DNA of 64,000 bases from Colius striatus (lineage: Eukaryota; Chordata; Aves; Coliiformes; Coliidae): contig NC_084776.1 in assembly GCF_028858725.1 (NCBI RefSeq), positions 868,001-932,000 on the forward strand, given 5' to 3'. The notes under the pieces are model-generated. The model made no database searches. It saw nothing but the letters and a program-made list of their open reading frames with translations, and was not told the DNA's origin. This document shows, piece by piece, positions 1-16,371 of the stretch. The position numbers were made by a program, and so were the translations under genes. How positions within the stretch are numbered: the first letter of the stretch is position 1; each line of letters opens with the position of its first letter.

Positions 1-3000
1 GAGGAGCCACGGCCGCTGTTCCGAGGCAGCCACAGCGCGGTGGCAGCTGGAGGAGGAACTGCAGGGCCTCAGGCTGACCTACAAGGAAATGTGCCACAGC
101 ACAGATGATGAACGCAAGAGAGGTGCCTGTCACACGCCTTGCAGTGTTTCCTAATTCCTGTACTACGTGGAGAAATGGGTTTGGGTATGTCAGGCCTTGG
201 AAAATACAGTAAGATGCACCAGGAATGATGCACTCACTGAAAAGTATCCCAGCTATTCCTGGTGGCCACACAATTCCTGTTGTTTCCAAGACCATGTTGC
301 TCCATCACACTTCTTTAGGTCTTTAGGAATGCAATTAAAGCCGTTCCCTGGCAAGTAGGGAGTTCTGTTCTTAGCAGCAGGAACAATCCCATCGGCCTAT
401 TTTGTTTGCCTGAGTCTTTGTAAGGGTGAAGTGGGATTGCAGGGGTCATAGGTCCTTAGGGGCAGCCAGGAACATGAGAGCAGCATCGCTGTGGCAGCCT
501 GTTCCTACCAAATAAATGGACTCGACTCATTCACAATCTCTTGGGGTCCCTTCTTTGATTTCCTGGGATTCTGTATGCTGAAGATCAAGGAACTGCTTAC
601 CAAGATTTGTAGCTGTGTTCCAAAGCAGATCTAGATTCTCCTTTCAGGGGGAGGCTGATTTACCTGCTCTCTGTGTGTTGGGGTTTTGCTTTGAGTGCTT
701 CTATATTTCTTTTATCTGTGTTTAAGGTGTGTCCTGCAAACATACTTCTCTGTAAATATTTTTCCTCCTGTTTCCAGTTTCTGCAATGCAGACCCAGGTT
801 GAAAACTTGGCCTTGCACCTCTTCTACATGCAGAATATGGACCAAGATATGCATCATAATATTCTACTAATGAAGCAATCAACAAAGAAGGCAGAGGCAG
901 AGAAAGCCCAGGCTGAGGTGGAAAAGAAGAAACAGGTATCAAGTAAAACTGGCTTCTTTATATAGAATAAATAAAGATGACAGTTAGTGGTGGGTGTTGG
1001 AGAAGGTGCTGCTTTGTCAGCAGGAAGGCTGTAGTGACTGAATCATGAAAGATGTGTGAGGATATTTTTCTCCAAAACCCCCCAAACCCACAGGCCACTG
1101 TGAGGATAGAGGCATATACCGCCCAAAGGCTTTGGACAAGCCTTGCAATAGCAAATCACTCTTCACTCAAGCAAAGGGAGTGTGGGGACAGAAGGATAAT
1201 GAAGTATCATATGTCAAAGTCTTGAGAATGATTCTGAGTGACAGTGAGTTTCACAATGAGAAGTGAAGTTTGAAACCAGCCGGGGCCAGTGTGTGCTGGA
1301 GCTCCCTCTGCTGCCTCCTGCTTGCTGCAGGACACACACTGATGGTTAATGCAGGATTGCATGCTAACAGCTCAAATCGACTGCATCTAGACTTTCCCCT
1401 CCCTAATAAAAGATTTAAAGCCATAAATGAGTAAGATTCCCAGCTGCTGGAGAGGTGGCACAGTAAAATCCATGCTGACAGGAACAAGGTGCTGCTTCAC
1501 TACTGAAATACCAATTTCCTACTACAAATGGAGTCATTAAAAAACCAGCAGAGAAGGTTTAATTCCCCTGGAAGTTGTCACTGCTGCAGTCATGAGTCAC
1601 TTGTATATCCATGGGAAAATTTCAGCAGGAACTCAGTCTAACCCAGTTACCAGTTTCATTCCTTTTGTAGCCTGTGTTATCCTTGTAGGACATAGTTGCT
1701 TAAGACTGAGATGGTGTTGCTCATCCTGCGCCGTTTGGCCCTGACTCTTTAGGATCTTCTGCTTGACCGCTTGACAAGGAAAGCCTTCGAGCTGCAGGAG
1801 CAGATTGCTCTGCTTGAAGCTCAGTTTGTGGCCCAGGCAGAGGACACAAAGACAACTCGTCATGCAGTAAATGAGGTAGGAGGGTGATTTTTTTCACTTC
1901 TGGTTAACCTTTCCCTCTGGAAGGACTGACCCCTTTGGCTCGTGCTCACGTGGTGTGCACAGTCTAGGCCAGAGCTGTGTGGTTCCTTCCTCTTTAGAGC
2001 AATGAAGACTTCTCCCTTTTTTGTTTGTTTTCCCTCTGACTTTAAGCATTGCCTGTAAATCACTTCTCCACCTTCTCACCACTTTTTCCTTGCAGACCTA
2101 TGCTTTGTGGTCTGGTGTGACAATAAACCAGACATGTGTCAGTTGAAGCTGTTCCTGCCCAGTATATTACAGCCAGGAAAATAATATTGCAGTGTAATAG
2201 ATCCTGTTTACCCACTCCTCTTCCCCAGGCTTGTATGGAGGTGCATGCTGTTAACATGGAGAAAAAGCGATTGATGAACTACTGGAACAGTAGCTTGGCT
2301 GGAACGAAGCAAAGAGATGAGGCCTATGTTGCCACACAAGAGTTGCTGAGGTATGGTGTTTGACAACAGCCTAGGGAGAGACCTCAAATAATTTGGACAG
2401 GAGGGATTCTAAAATGCCAATATGTCTTCTGTCAAGTTCACTACTGGATGTGCAGGGTATGTCAGGCACAACAGGTTTTCTGCTCCAAAGCACAAAGGAT
2501 CAGAAGCACAGTTCTTTGTAACTGTTTTATTTATCCAAAACACGTCTCTCCCGTGGGATCTGTGGGGGTTCCAAAGCTGCTGAGAGTTTTTCTATTTGTA
2601 TTTTATTCCTTTAAAAGAGTTCCTTCACTTTGCAACATCTCTCAGTCCAAAGAGACAGACATCAGGAAGGATTTATCTATCACTTTTGGTTAGGGTTTTG
2701 TGGTGCCTTTAGAAATACTCAGGAAAACCTTCCCGTTGTTGCCAAAGGAAGTGATTATTTGGTCTGGAGTCTTAAAACTTGCCTGACTCTCTGAGAGGAA
2801 ACTATACTTTTATGCAGTGGCATCTTGGTAAGAATGGCAGGGTGGGGATAGGGCTGAAAGAAAGAAAGAAGGAATTTTCCTACATACATTTCCTTTTAAA
2901 TCTTAATGTCTCCATCCATCTTCTGATGACTCTGCACTGTGACAGCACACCAGCCTTTACAAAGATCTTCCTTCTCATTCACTTGTTGCTGCAATAGTGT

Positions 3001-6000
3001 GTTTGAAAAGGGGAATTTGTAGATGACTGTTCAGCATGTGATGATTTTTCATCTCCATTGCCTCTCCAGCAAGTACAGACATGACCTCAGGTCCCTGGAA
3101 ACAGACATCTGTGGCTGTCAGAAGTCGATCAGGAAAGAGGAGGAGAAGAATGAGTTGCTTGTCACCATCCTGAGCCGTTCACAGAACGATGCCAGCAGGA
3201 CAAAGAAGCTGGTTGTCCAGTGCCTTTCAAGGCAGGAGGCCTTGAAGGTTGAATGTGCCACCTATGCTCGTGTTCTCCATGAGACAGAGCAGGCCCTGAG
3301 CAGCACCAAGATGGTGAGAAGAGCCCATGGAAGAAGAATGCTTTTGAATTTGCCACAACTGTTTAATACCCCTCCCCAAACAGCTGTAGTGATCCTGCCT
3401 CTGTCTTCCCTACTCTTTAGGATCAGGCTGCTCATCTGAAAGAGTTGCTGGCCATCAATAAGGATATAGACAAAACAACTAATGCCAAAGAGCAGATGGA
3501 GAATGAAATCATGGCAAAGCTTCAGGATAAGATGATGTCCATCAAGGCCACAAAGCACTTCTCACAACTAGCTGCAAAACTTCAGAGCAGAAAAGCAGAT
3601 CTGGTACAGTGTCTCTTCCACTGGGGAGGGCAGGGGAGAGACTGCCCAGAGCAGTGTTTCTCAAGTGGGTTTGGTCAGCAGCTTCACTCTGGTTTTCAAG
3701 TCTGCTGAGTTTGTGGCCCCTATTTGGTTCTTCTGGTGATCTTCTTACAGGATTCTGATGCCTGTGAGAGTTTGGCCAGAACTGCCTGACATGTAACATG
3801 ATTCTTTCTCTACTTCACAAATGGGTCTCTGGTGGTGACAGTAATTTGTGTTCTGTCTGTCGCTATTCCTAGGAGCTGCATATTTCCAAGGTTGAGAATG
3901 ATATGGCCAAGGTTGTTCTGAACGTGACTCATACCAACTGCAGGCTGACAAATCTCCAAAAATCACTTTGTGAGCTGGACAAGGAGATAAAAACTGTCCA
4001 GGATCTGATGAGCCACAGAGAAAGTGAGATTGCAAAGTGGAGTGTCCTGATTGAGAACAAGCGGAAGGTCATCAGGCAGTACAGCAAGAGGCTGGAGATG
4101 CTCCTTTCTCAGCAGGGGGTATGTACAACAGGTTTATGTTTCAACCCCAAACTTGATTTTATTCTTTGTAGTGACCACAGATGCCCTTGATAACAGAACT
4201 ATGTAAGTGCTGGGTAGTACTTGCACTAGCTAACATCTGGCATTAGGGAATTGTGAAATGAGGGTGTGCCCAGCACACCTTTCTGCAGGGAGTTGTCTGC
4301 ACCTGATGAAAATGTTGAACAACATCAACACTCTGGGAGTAAATAGCATCTGATTATACAATCTGCAGAGACTGAGGAGGGGAGAACAGGGCAGGCAGAT
4401 TGGTTGAAGTTGCTTGATGGTTGGCCCTCGTTCAGACCACACCCAGGGCTGTCCCTGGTGCTGTGATCCATAACGCCTTACAGATACCAGTGTGAAAATG
4501 ATTGTATATTGGACTATATGCCTCAGACTTTGAGTGTCCACAGGCACCTGTTGTAAGAGCTGAGGAGGCCCTGTCACCACAGAGCCTGAGAGCCCTTCGA
4601 GCTCCTGTCACATTTATTCCTGTGAGGTCAGGAATGCTTAGTCCCATCCATCTCTTGGGAAATGGATGCAGAAAGTGTGCAACTGAGACAATAACAGTAG
4701 AACTGAAATATTTAGAAGGCATCTCAGCAGCTGCATTGATTCTGTAAACAAGTGTTCCAGCAGCTTCTGCCTGATTAATCCCAAAACTCGCCCTCCTACA
4801 GGGGCAAGAATTGGGACCACTGGAAATTGAGATCAACAGGCTGACCAAGCAGATAGAAGAATGTAATTCAGAGGTGATGACTCTCCAGAAGTACTGGCTG
4901 AGTCTGCAGAAGGACATGGTTAAGTTGACACACGACCGGGAGGAACAAGTGGCCTCCTTGGACATGTTGAAGAAACAATTCACAATCCTGCAGCAGAAGA
5001 AAATGCGAACTGAAAGTGAGTCGTTCCCCAGCCCTCCCTGAAAATGCCCTTCCAGGAATGCAGGGAAGAAGGAGTGGAGGCTGGCAGATGAGGTGGTGCC
5101 AGACCTTCACCAAAGGGTGCCCCAGTGCTCCTGTCTGTGTGGGAGCTGTGATGCCAATGGCCTCAGTACATGGGGGTAAGAGCCAGGCACCTTCTGCTGC
5201 TTTGCATGTCCTTATTTCCTATAACTATCTTAACTGAGACAGTGGAACCCTGAGTGGCCACACACGTCACACAAATCAGTTGGCAAGTAGTTGGAAGGTA
5301 AATGTCCCCATCATGAGAAGTGTCCCTACTTTTCTTGGCCAAAATCAACGAAAAGAGCTCCCCAGCAGTCCCCTCCAAATCCTTGTTTGACTTTTGGGCT
5401 CATGGGAGGATGTTTTGGCTGGCATGTGGGACAGGTGGCTCTGCATGCAGGGGGTCTGGTCTGACAGCAGTTCCTCACACCTTGCCTGTGCTCAGCCCAG
5501 TGCTCCTGGGAATCTGATGACTTTTATTTTCTGTTCACCTGTAGATGAAATTCAGCAGGAAATGAAAGAACAGAAAGACCTTGAATGTCACATGAGGAAC
5601 ATGTCAAATGACTTGGTCAAGTTAAATGTGTTGATCAAAAAGAACAGCAACAGCTTCGAGGAGCTACAGTTTAGCAACATCATCACAGAGAAGGAGTTTG
5701 TGTGCTCTCTCAAGGTACAGAGGCCTGACATCCCTTTTCCAGGTCCCAGCCTCTCATGCAGCTCAGAGGCAAACGCTGGGCCTGTAAATCTTTCTCAGTC
5801 TGACAATGTTGCATTGCTTTATGCTTCCCTACTCTAGGCAGCAGAAAAAGAATCACTTGAGATGCAGGAGAGGCACAGTCAGTTGACTGAGGAGAAGGAG
5901 AGACTCCTCAACAGCTTGGTGGAAGCAGAGTAGGTACCAGACACTTGCTTTGTGCCACAGTCTTTGAACTTGTGTATCTGTGTCATTACCTTTCCTCTCT

Positions 6001-8788
6001 GGTCACCAAACTGCACCAGCAAATGTGCTTCTGTCCTCCTTGGATACAAGGAAAGGAGAAATGACTCTTTGAAACACAGGAGCTGAACAGTGCTTTAGCC
6101 ATCTCTGGATCCAGCAAGAGCTGAGGGGATGCTGGCTTTAACACCCAGCATGCTTGTGCTGGGTGTTGCCAAGGTCTGTATGGGAGGGCCCTGTGTGCCA
6201 CCTCCTCTGCCAGTGTCATGGGGTGAACTTGTTGCCCTGGGTATTTCACTGGGGTCCCTGTCAGTCTGGCCATGCTGTTTTTACCTTTGTCTTGCCATAT
6301 TCTAAGTTGTGGAGCTTGCCATCTGATTCCACACTGCTCTGGTGCTGCCCTTTTATGTGTCACTTTTGCAAGTCCTCTGTTTCTGCCTTGAGTTCAGAAT
6401 GATCTGGGGAGTGAGTGTGCTGCCAGGGGTGCACAGGCACCATCCAGGGCACTGCTTTCCCTTTCTGTCACTGAAGGCATCAAATCATGCTCTGGGAGAA
6501 GAAGATTCAGCTGACAAGAGAGATGTGTGCAGTGGTGGAGTCTGAGGCGGGACAAGGCGAGATCCGAGCCATGAGAACAGAGATTCACAGGATGCAGGTG
6601 AGCTGCTGGGGAAGGGGGCTGAGGAGGGGAAGCTGCACACAGCAAATGCAGCTTTGGAGTTGTGGAGACACAGGACAGGAGATGAGAAACAGGCCTGAGA
6701 AGTAGGATCTCCATGTCCATACAGTGCTGGGAATCCTACCACCCTGTAGCCAGACTGAGGTAACCACATCCAGCCTGTGCACTGTGTGTGTTCCTCGTGT
6801 GTGCCATGGGCCAGGCTGCAGCAGCATCCACACACACCTGAGAGATCTGCTTACCAGGCAGTGTCTGTGACTTGTTCTTTGTCCTGTGACCCAATTTATA
6901 AGCAAAGAAATGTGGATTATGAACCATTGCACCATCTCAATCACTGGTTAGGGAAGCCTGCTGTCTTCTGGCAAAGCAGCTCTGCCCTTCCATTCTTGGG
7001 ATGCTTCTGCTCCTCTGCTTTTGCTGTTGCTAATGAGTTCCAGTGAGCCATTTGGAAGATTACAACCCTCTGCCTTCCAGATCCACTCAGGGCAAACCTG
7101 GTTTGGATTTAGAGCAAATTTGGCTTGCCAGCACCCACGTGTCACAAGCGTCTGGTTTATGTTGACGGGATGTGCCACACAGAAGACTTCAGCCAGGTGC
7201 CACTCGTAACCATGTGCTGGGTTTGTGTCTTGACAAACGGCAGCTCCGCTACGGGCAGCTGAGGAGGCAGCAGGAGAGGCTGATCCGGGACATGGAGGCG
7301 TCCGTTTCTCGTCGAGAGGTGATAGTGCTCCGAGCAGAGGCTCAGAACAGAGCTGATAAGAAACACATCAGCAGGAGCAACTTCCAGCACAAGAAACAGG
7401 AGCTGGTGAAGAGGATCAGTGAAAGCCAGAAGGTGAACAAGCAGCATGGGGCTGCAAGAGTTGTAATGAGCAGCAGCACACGCTTGGCACCGACACAGGG
7501 GGTGTGGGTACAGACCCTGCACACGTACAGCACTGCACAGGGGGGGGGCTGGGGAAACTCCCTGAGAAACATCCAAAACAACCCCAGTAAAGGAGCTGTG
7601 GGAAGATGACCGGGAATGCAGCGGCACGGAAGAACCAGAGTCTGTCATTTCCTTCTCTCCCATTTACTAGAACGTTCGAGACTGCAAAACAACCACCCTG
7701 GAGCTGGAGAGCAGCCACACAGCCCTCAGTGCCACCCTGTCCCAACAGCAGCACCAGTTGCTGAGGCTGCAGGCTGAGGCTGACAGCCTCCTGTCAGACA
7801 TCGAAGCTCTTGGGAACGTGAAACAATGGGTGAGCACTGCTGCTCCCTCAGAGGGAAGCCAAACACAACCTGCTCTTGCTTCCATTGCCAGCTCCCCTTC
7901 TCTGTCTCACCCATCCTGGCTGTGCTCCCTCTGGGATTTTAGCAACACTAAAATGGGGAGTTTGGAGGGCCCGTAGTGGTCCTGAATCGATGCTGCAGTT
8001 GTACCCTTAGTGAGGCAGCACTCACCTGAAGGACATCAGAGACTAGTTTAGGTTGGAAAAGACCTTTAAATTTATTGAGTCCAACATAGTTTGTGCCTTG
8101 GAAATAGTAAGAGCAGCTCTCTGTGAGCACTAGCTGGCTGCTCATAAGTGTGTAACAGATTGGGGAGCTGGCTCAAGGTCTCAGATGAGCTCCTGTGACA
8201 CTTTCAAGTTGGTGAAACTCTGTCCTGGCAGGGTGTGGCTATCTCTCTGATTGATGGAATATTGATGTGTAGATGTGGCACTGAGGGCCATGGGTTTGTG
8301 GTGGACTTGACAGTGGTAGGTTTACAGTTGGACTTGATGATAAATGTCTTGTTAACCTAAACGGTTCTATGACTGTACCCCTACACTCAGAGTGGGGCTA
8401 CTGCTTGGCTGTTTCCATGGCACTGTCCTTAAGCAGCCCTTCCCTTGCAAAGTGTGATGGTTGCAGTACCTGTGACATGAGTTCTGTCCCTTTCGCAGTT
8501 CCTTTCAGTGCTCAGTCAGCTGTCAATGCCTTTCCTCCTCAGAACCTGCTGGACATTGTGGCCCACCAGACCCGCCAGAAGCACCTGCAGGCGCTGAAGG
8601 AGGGCAGGTACCTGCCCCTCTGCCGCAGCGAGGAGACGCAGGGCAAGAAGCAGCAGCAACTGTGGGCCCGGCTCTGTGCCGTGTGTGCCATTGTGCACCG
8701 CATCCAGCAGGAGCAGCCCCAGCACCGCGGGGCTCTGCAGTGGCTCAGGCACTGCCTGGAGGCCAGGCTGGGCTCGCAGGGCCCCTGA
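1..8788 (+). CDS. CCDC40: CCDC40, coiled-coil axonemal ruler protein (5' end outside window)
   Basis: Fourteen exons: 1-122, 778-935, 1753-1875, 2229-2350, 3070-3313, 3421-3603, 3873-4118, 4802-5015, 5545-5714, 5838-5929, 6477-6597, 7244-7432, 7671-7829, 8543-8788. They join in frame with GT-AG borders and encode the last 795 residues up to TGA at 8786-8788. The product is almost entirely charged heptad-type coiled coil. Segments such as [52 protein letters not shown] and [12 protein letters not shown] match vertebrate CCDC40 as I recall it. In that family CCDC40 pairs with CCDC39 to form the 96-nm ruler on axonemal doublets that places inner dynein arms and the nexin-dynein regulatory complex; human loss causes primary ciliary dyskinesia. 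The exon ending at 5929 uses donor GTAGGT, which the conserved EHQIMLW junction requires. The start codon and N-terminal region lie left of the window. No break was seen. Confidence 0.95.
8036..8100 (-). mobile_element. CR1 LINE 3'-end fragment, antisense
   Basis: The stretch around GTTTAGGTTGGAAAAGACC followed by TTGAGTCCAACATAG is the reverse complement of the usual avian CR1 tail, which reads roughly GGTCTTTTCCAACCTAAAC. Only about 65 bp is recognisable. It lies in the last intron of CCDC40 and has no coding capacity. Confidence 0.75.
8265..8376 (+). mobile_element. CR1 LINE 3'-end fragment, sense
   Basis: The run from GTGGCACTGAGGGCCATGG through TTGGACTTGATGATAAATG to AACCTAAACGGTTCTATGA has the order of words typical of the avian CR1 3' terminus. 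It is truncated and diverged, with no ORF. It lies about 170 bp from an antisense CR1 tail in the same intron. Confidence 0.8.
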
Positions 8789-9139
8789 CACGAGCACGGA
8801 CCAAACCCCCTCCCCACACACGTTCTGCTGCAGGCGTTGTAAATAAAGAAACATTACAAAATAAACACGCGTTGAGTGTAACGGTTATTAAAGCTGCGGC
8901 ACGTTCTTGTCTTTGTTTCTTTTTGTCTTTCCCCTCTCCCCGCCCAGGCGCTGCCGGGGGCTCTCAGCTCCCGCCCCGGCCGGCCTCGCTCCCCGGCGCC
9001 TCCTGCTCCGGCTGCAGCGCGCAGCACGCCACGGCCGGGGGCGGGGGGCGGTCCCGGGAAGGGGAAGGCGCCCGGCCGGGGCCGGTCCCGCCCCGCAGCC
9101 CGGTGTGACGTGCGGCGGCGCCGCGGGGCCGGCGGGGCC
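8789..9139 (+). promoter_or_regulatory. CCDC40-GAA intergenic gap with GAA CpG-rich promoter
   Basis: Only 350 bp separate the CCDC40 stop from the GAA start codon. The first ~100 bp is CCDC40 3'UTR. From about 8940 the sequence becomes extremely GC- and CpG-rich and stays so through GAA coding exon 1. A CREB/ATF-type TGACGTG sits at 9106-9112, 28 bp before the ATG. CCCCGCAG at 9091-9098 could be an acceptor if a noncoding first exon exists, as in human GAA. I see no TATA box and no CACGTG in this gap. Confidence 0.7.
8842..8847 (+). terminator. Polyadenylation signal of CCDC40
   Basis: AATAAA lies 54 bp after the CCDC40 stop, and a second AATAAA-like hexamer follows at about 8860. The 3'UTR is therefore very short and ends less than 100 bp before the GC-rich GAA promoter begins. 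Confidence 0.8.
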
Positions 9140-15414
<6,275 letters not shown>

Positions 15415-15768
15415 GGCCACGCTGCTCCCCACGGCCCTGGGGCTGAATCCCTCCCGTCCTTCATAAACCCAGAGCTGCTGCTGCTCTTCCCAAATGCAGC
15501 TCCTGGGCCTTGGCTTCCCTTCAGGCTGACAGGAGCTCGCTGCAGGTGTGTGCACTGGCCTTGGTGGGGGGGCTTGCACAACCCCTGGGGACAGGAAAAC
15601 CCTCAACTCCAAAATGAGGGGAAAAACCACTCATGTGCCTTGTGAGACAGGAAAGGTGCTCACAGGTTCTGCTGAACTGCTACTGGTAACCGGTGAAAGG
15701 TCTGCAGGGGGGTGTCCTGGCTGTGGTTTTGGGGAGGGGGATCCTTGCAGGGGATGAGGGAGCAGGTG

Positions 15769-15774
15769 AATAAA
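15769..15774 (+). terminator. Polyadenylation signal of GAA
   Basis: AATAAA lies 355 bp past the GAA stop and is followed within 25 bp by a GT-rich stretch (GTTGCTGTTTGCTGTG), the usual layout of a vertebrate cleavage site. Confidence 0.75.
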
Positions 15775-16215
15775 GTTGCTGTTTGCTGTGAGCAGCCCCA
15801 GGCTATATCTCTGCTTCTCTGAAATGTGCTGCTGAGCTTGGCTTAGCCCTCCCTGCCCCATCTGGGACCCCCAGCCCTGCCCAGGGGCCTCCACTGGGAC
15901 TGTCTGTGCCCCTCAGAAGCATCACCCCATTTCCCAGAGCACTGGGGACCCCCGTTGTTCCCACAGCCCTGGCCGTGCCGCAGAGCCCCGTGGCCTGTGC
16001 CACCCCCTGGCTCAGAGCCCAGGGACCCATCACCCCGGCACCTGCACCTCAGGGGCTCTGGGCACTGCATGTGTCCTGTTAAATTAACCTGTGTCCCTGG
16101 CTGGTACCCGCTGGCCCCTTCTCCCCAGGGCTGGTGGGCAGTGCCACACGGGCACTGGGAGCTGCCAGGGCCACGCTCAGCTCCTGCTGAAACTGCAGAC
16201 CTGTCCTCCAGAGGC

Positions 16216-16221
16216 TTTATT
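16216..16221 (-). terminator. Polyadenylation signal of SGSH
   Basis: TTTATT on the + strand reads AATAAA on the minus strand, about 150 bases after the SGSH stop codon (complement of 16372-16374). Confidence 0.7.
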
Positions 16222-16371
16222 GAGCAGCAGCTTGGTCCTACAGCTCCTCTGGATGAAAAGGAAGGCACAAAGGTCCCCTAGCGCTCCAGGGCCAGGCGCT
16301 GTTTGCCATGCAGAGGTCACCCAGGGACCCTGCTCAGCTCCCCTCGTGCCCTGTGCCAGGCAGAGGGATGC

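Larger units (their letters stand above)
7830..8542 (+). other. Last intron of CCDC40
   Basis: This 713-bp intron separates the last two CCDC40 exons and carries two short CR1 tails in opposite orientation. Other CCDC40 introns longer than 300 bp (123-777, 936-1752, 1876-2228, 2351-3069, 4119-4801, 5016-5544, 5930-6476, 6598-7243) show no repeat or RNA gene that I recognise. Confidence 0.8.
15415..16371. other. Convergent GAA/SGSH intergenic stretch
   Basis: These 957 bp lie between the two stop codons of the tail-to-tail genes. They contain the GAA 3'UTR (to about 15800) and the SGSH 3'UTR (from about 16195 upward). The roughly 440 bp between the two polyadenylation signals hold no recognisable exon, RNA gene or transposon. 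Confidence 0.7.

Noticed and set aside
5930-5933. Apparent in-frame TAG right after CCDC40 exon ...VEAE
   Set aside because: The conserved EHQIMLW junction places the donor at GTAGGT (5930-5935), so the TAG is intronic.
9091-9112. CLEAR element in the GAA promoter
   Set aside because: TGACGTG here is a CREB/ATF-type word, not CACGTG. No E-box core was found in 8789-9139.
15775-16215. Possible hidden EIF4A3 or CARD14 remnant between GAA and SGSH
   Set aside because: No DEAD-box or CARD-like coding stretch is visible on either strand; the interval is only about 440 bp of plain sequence.
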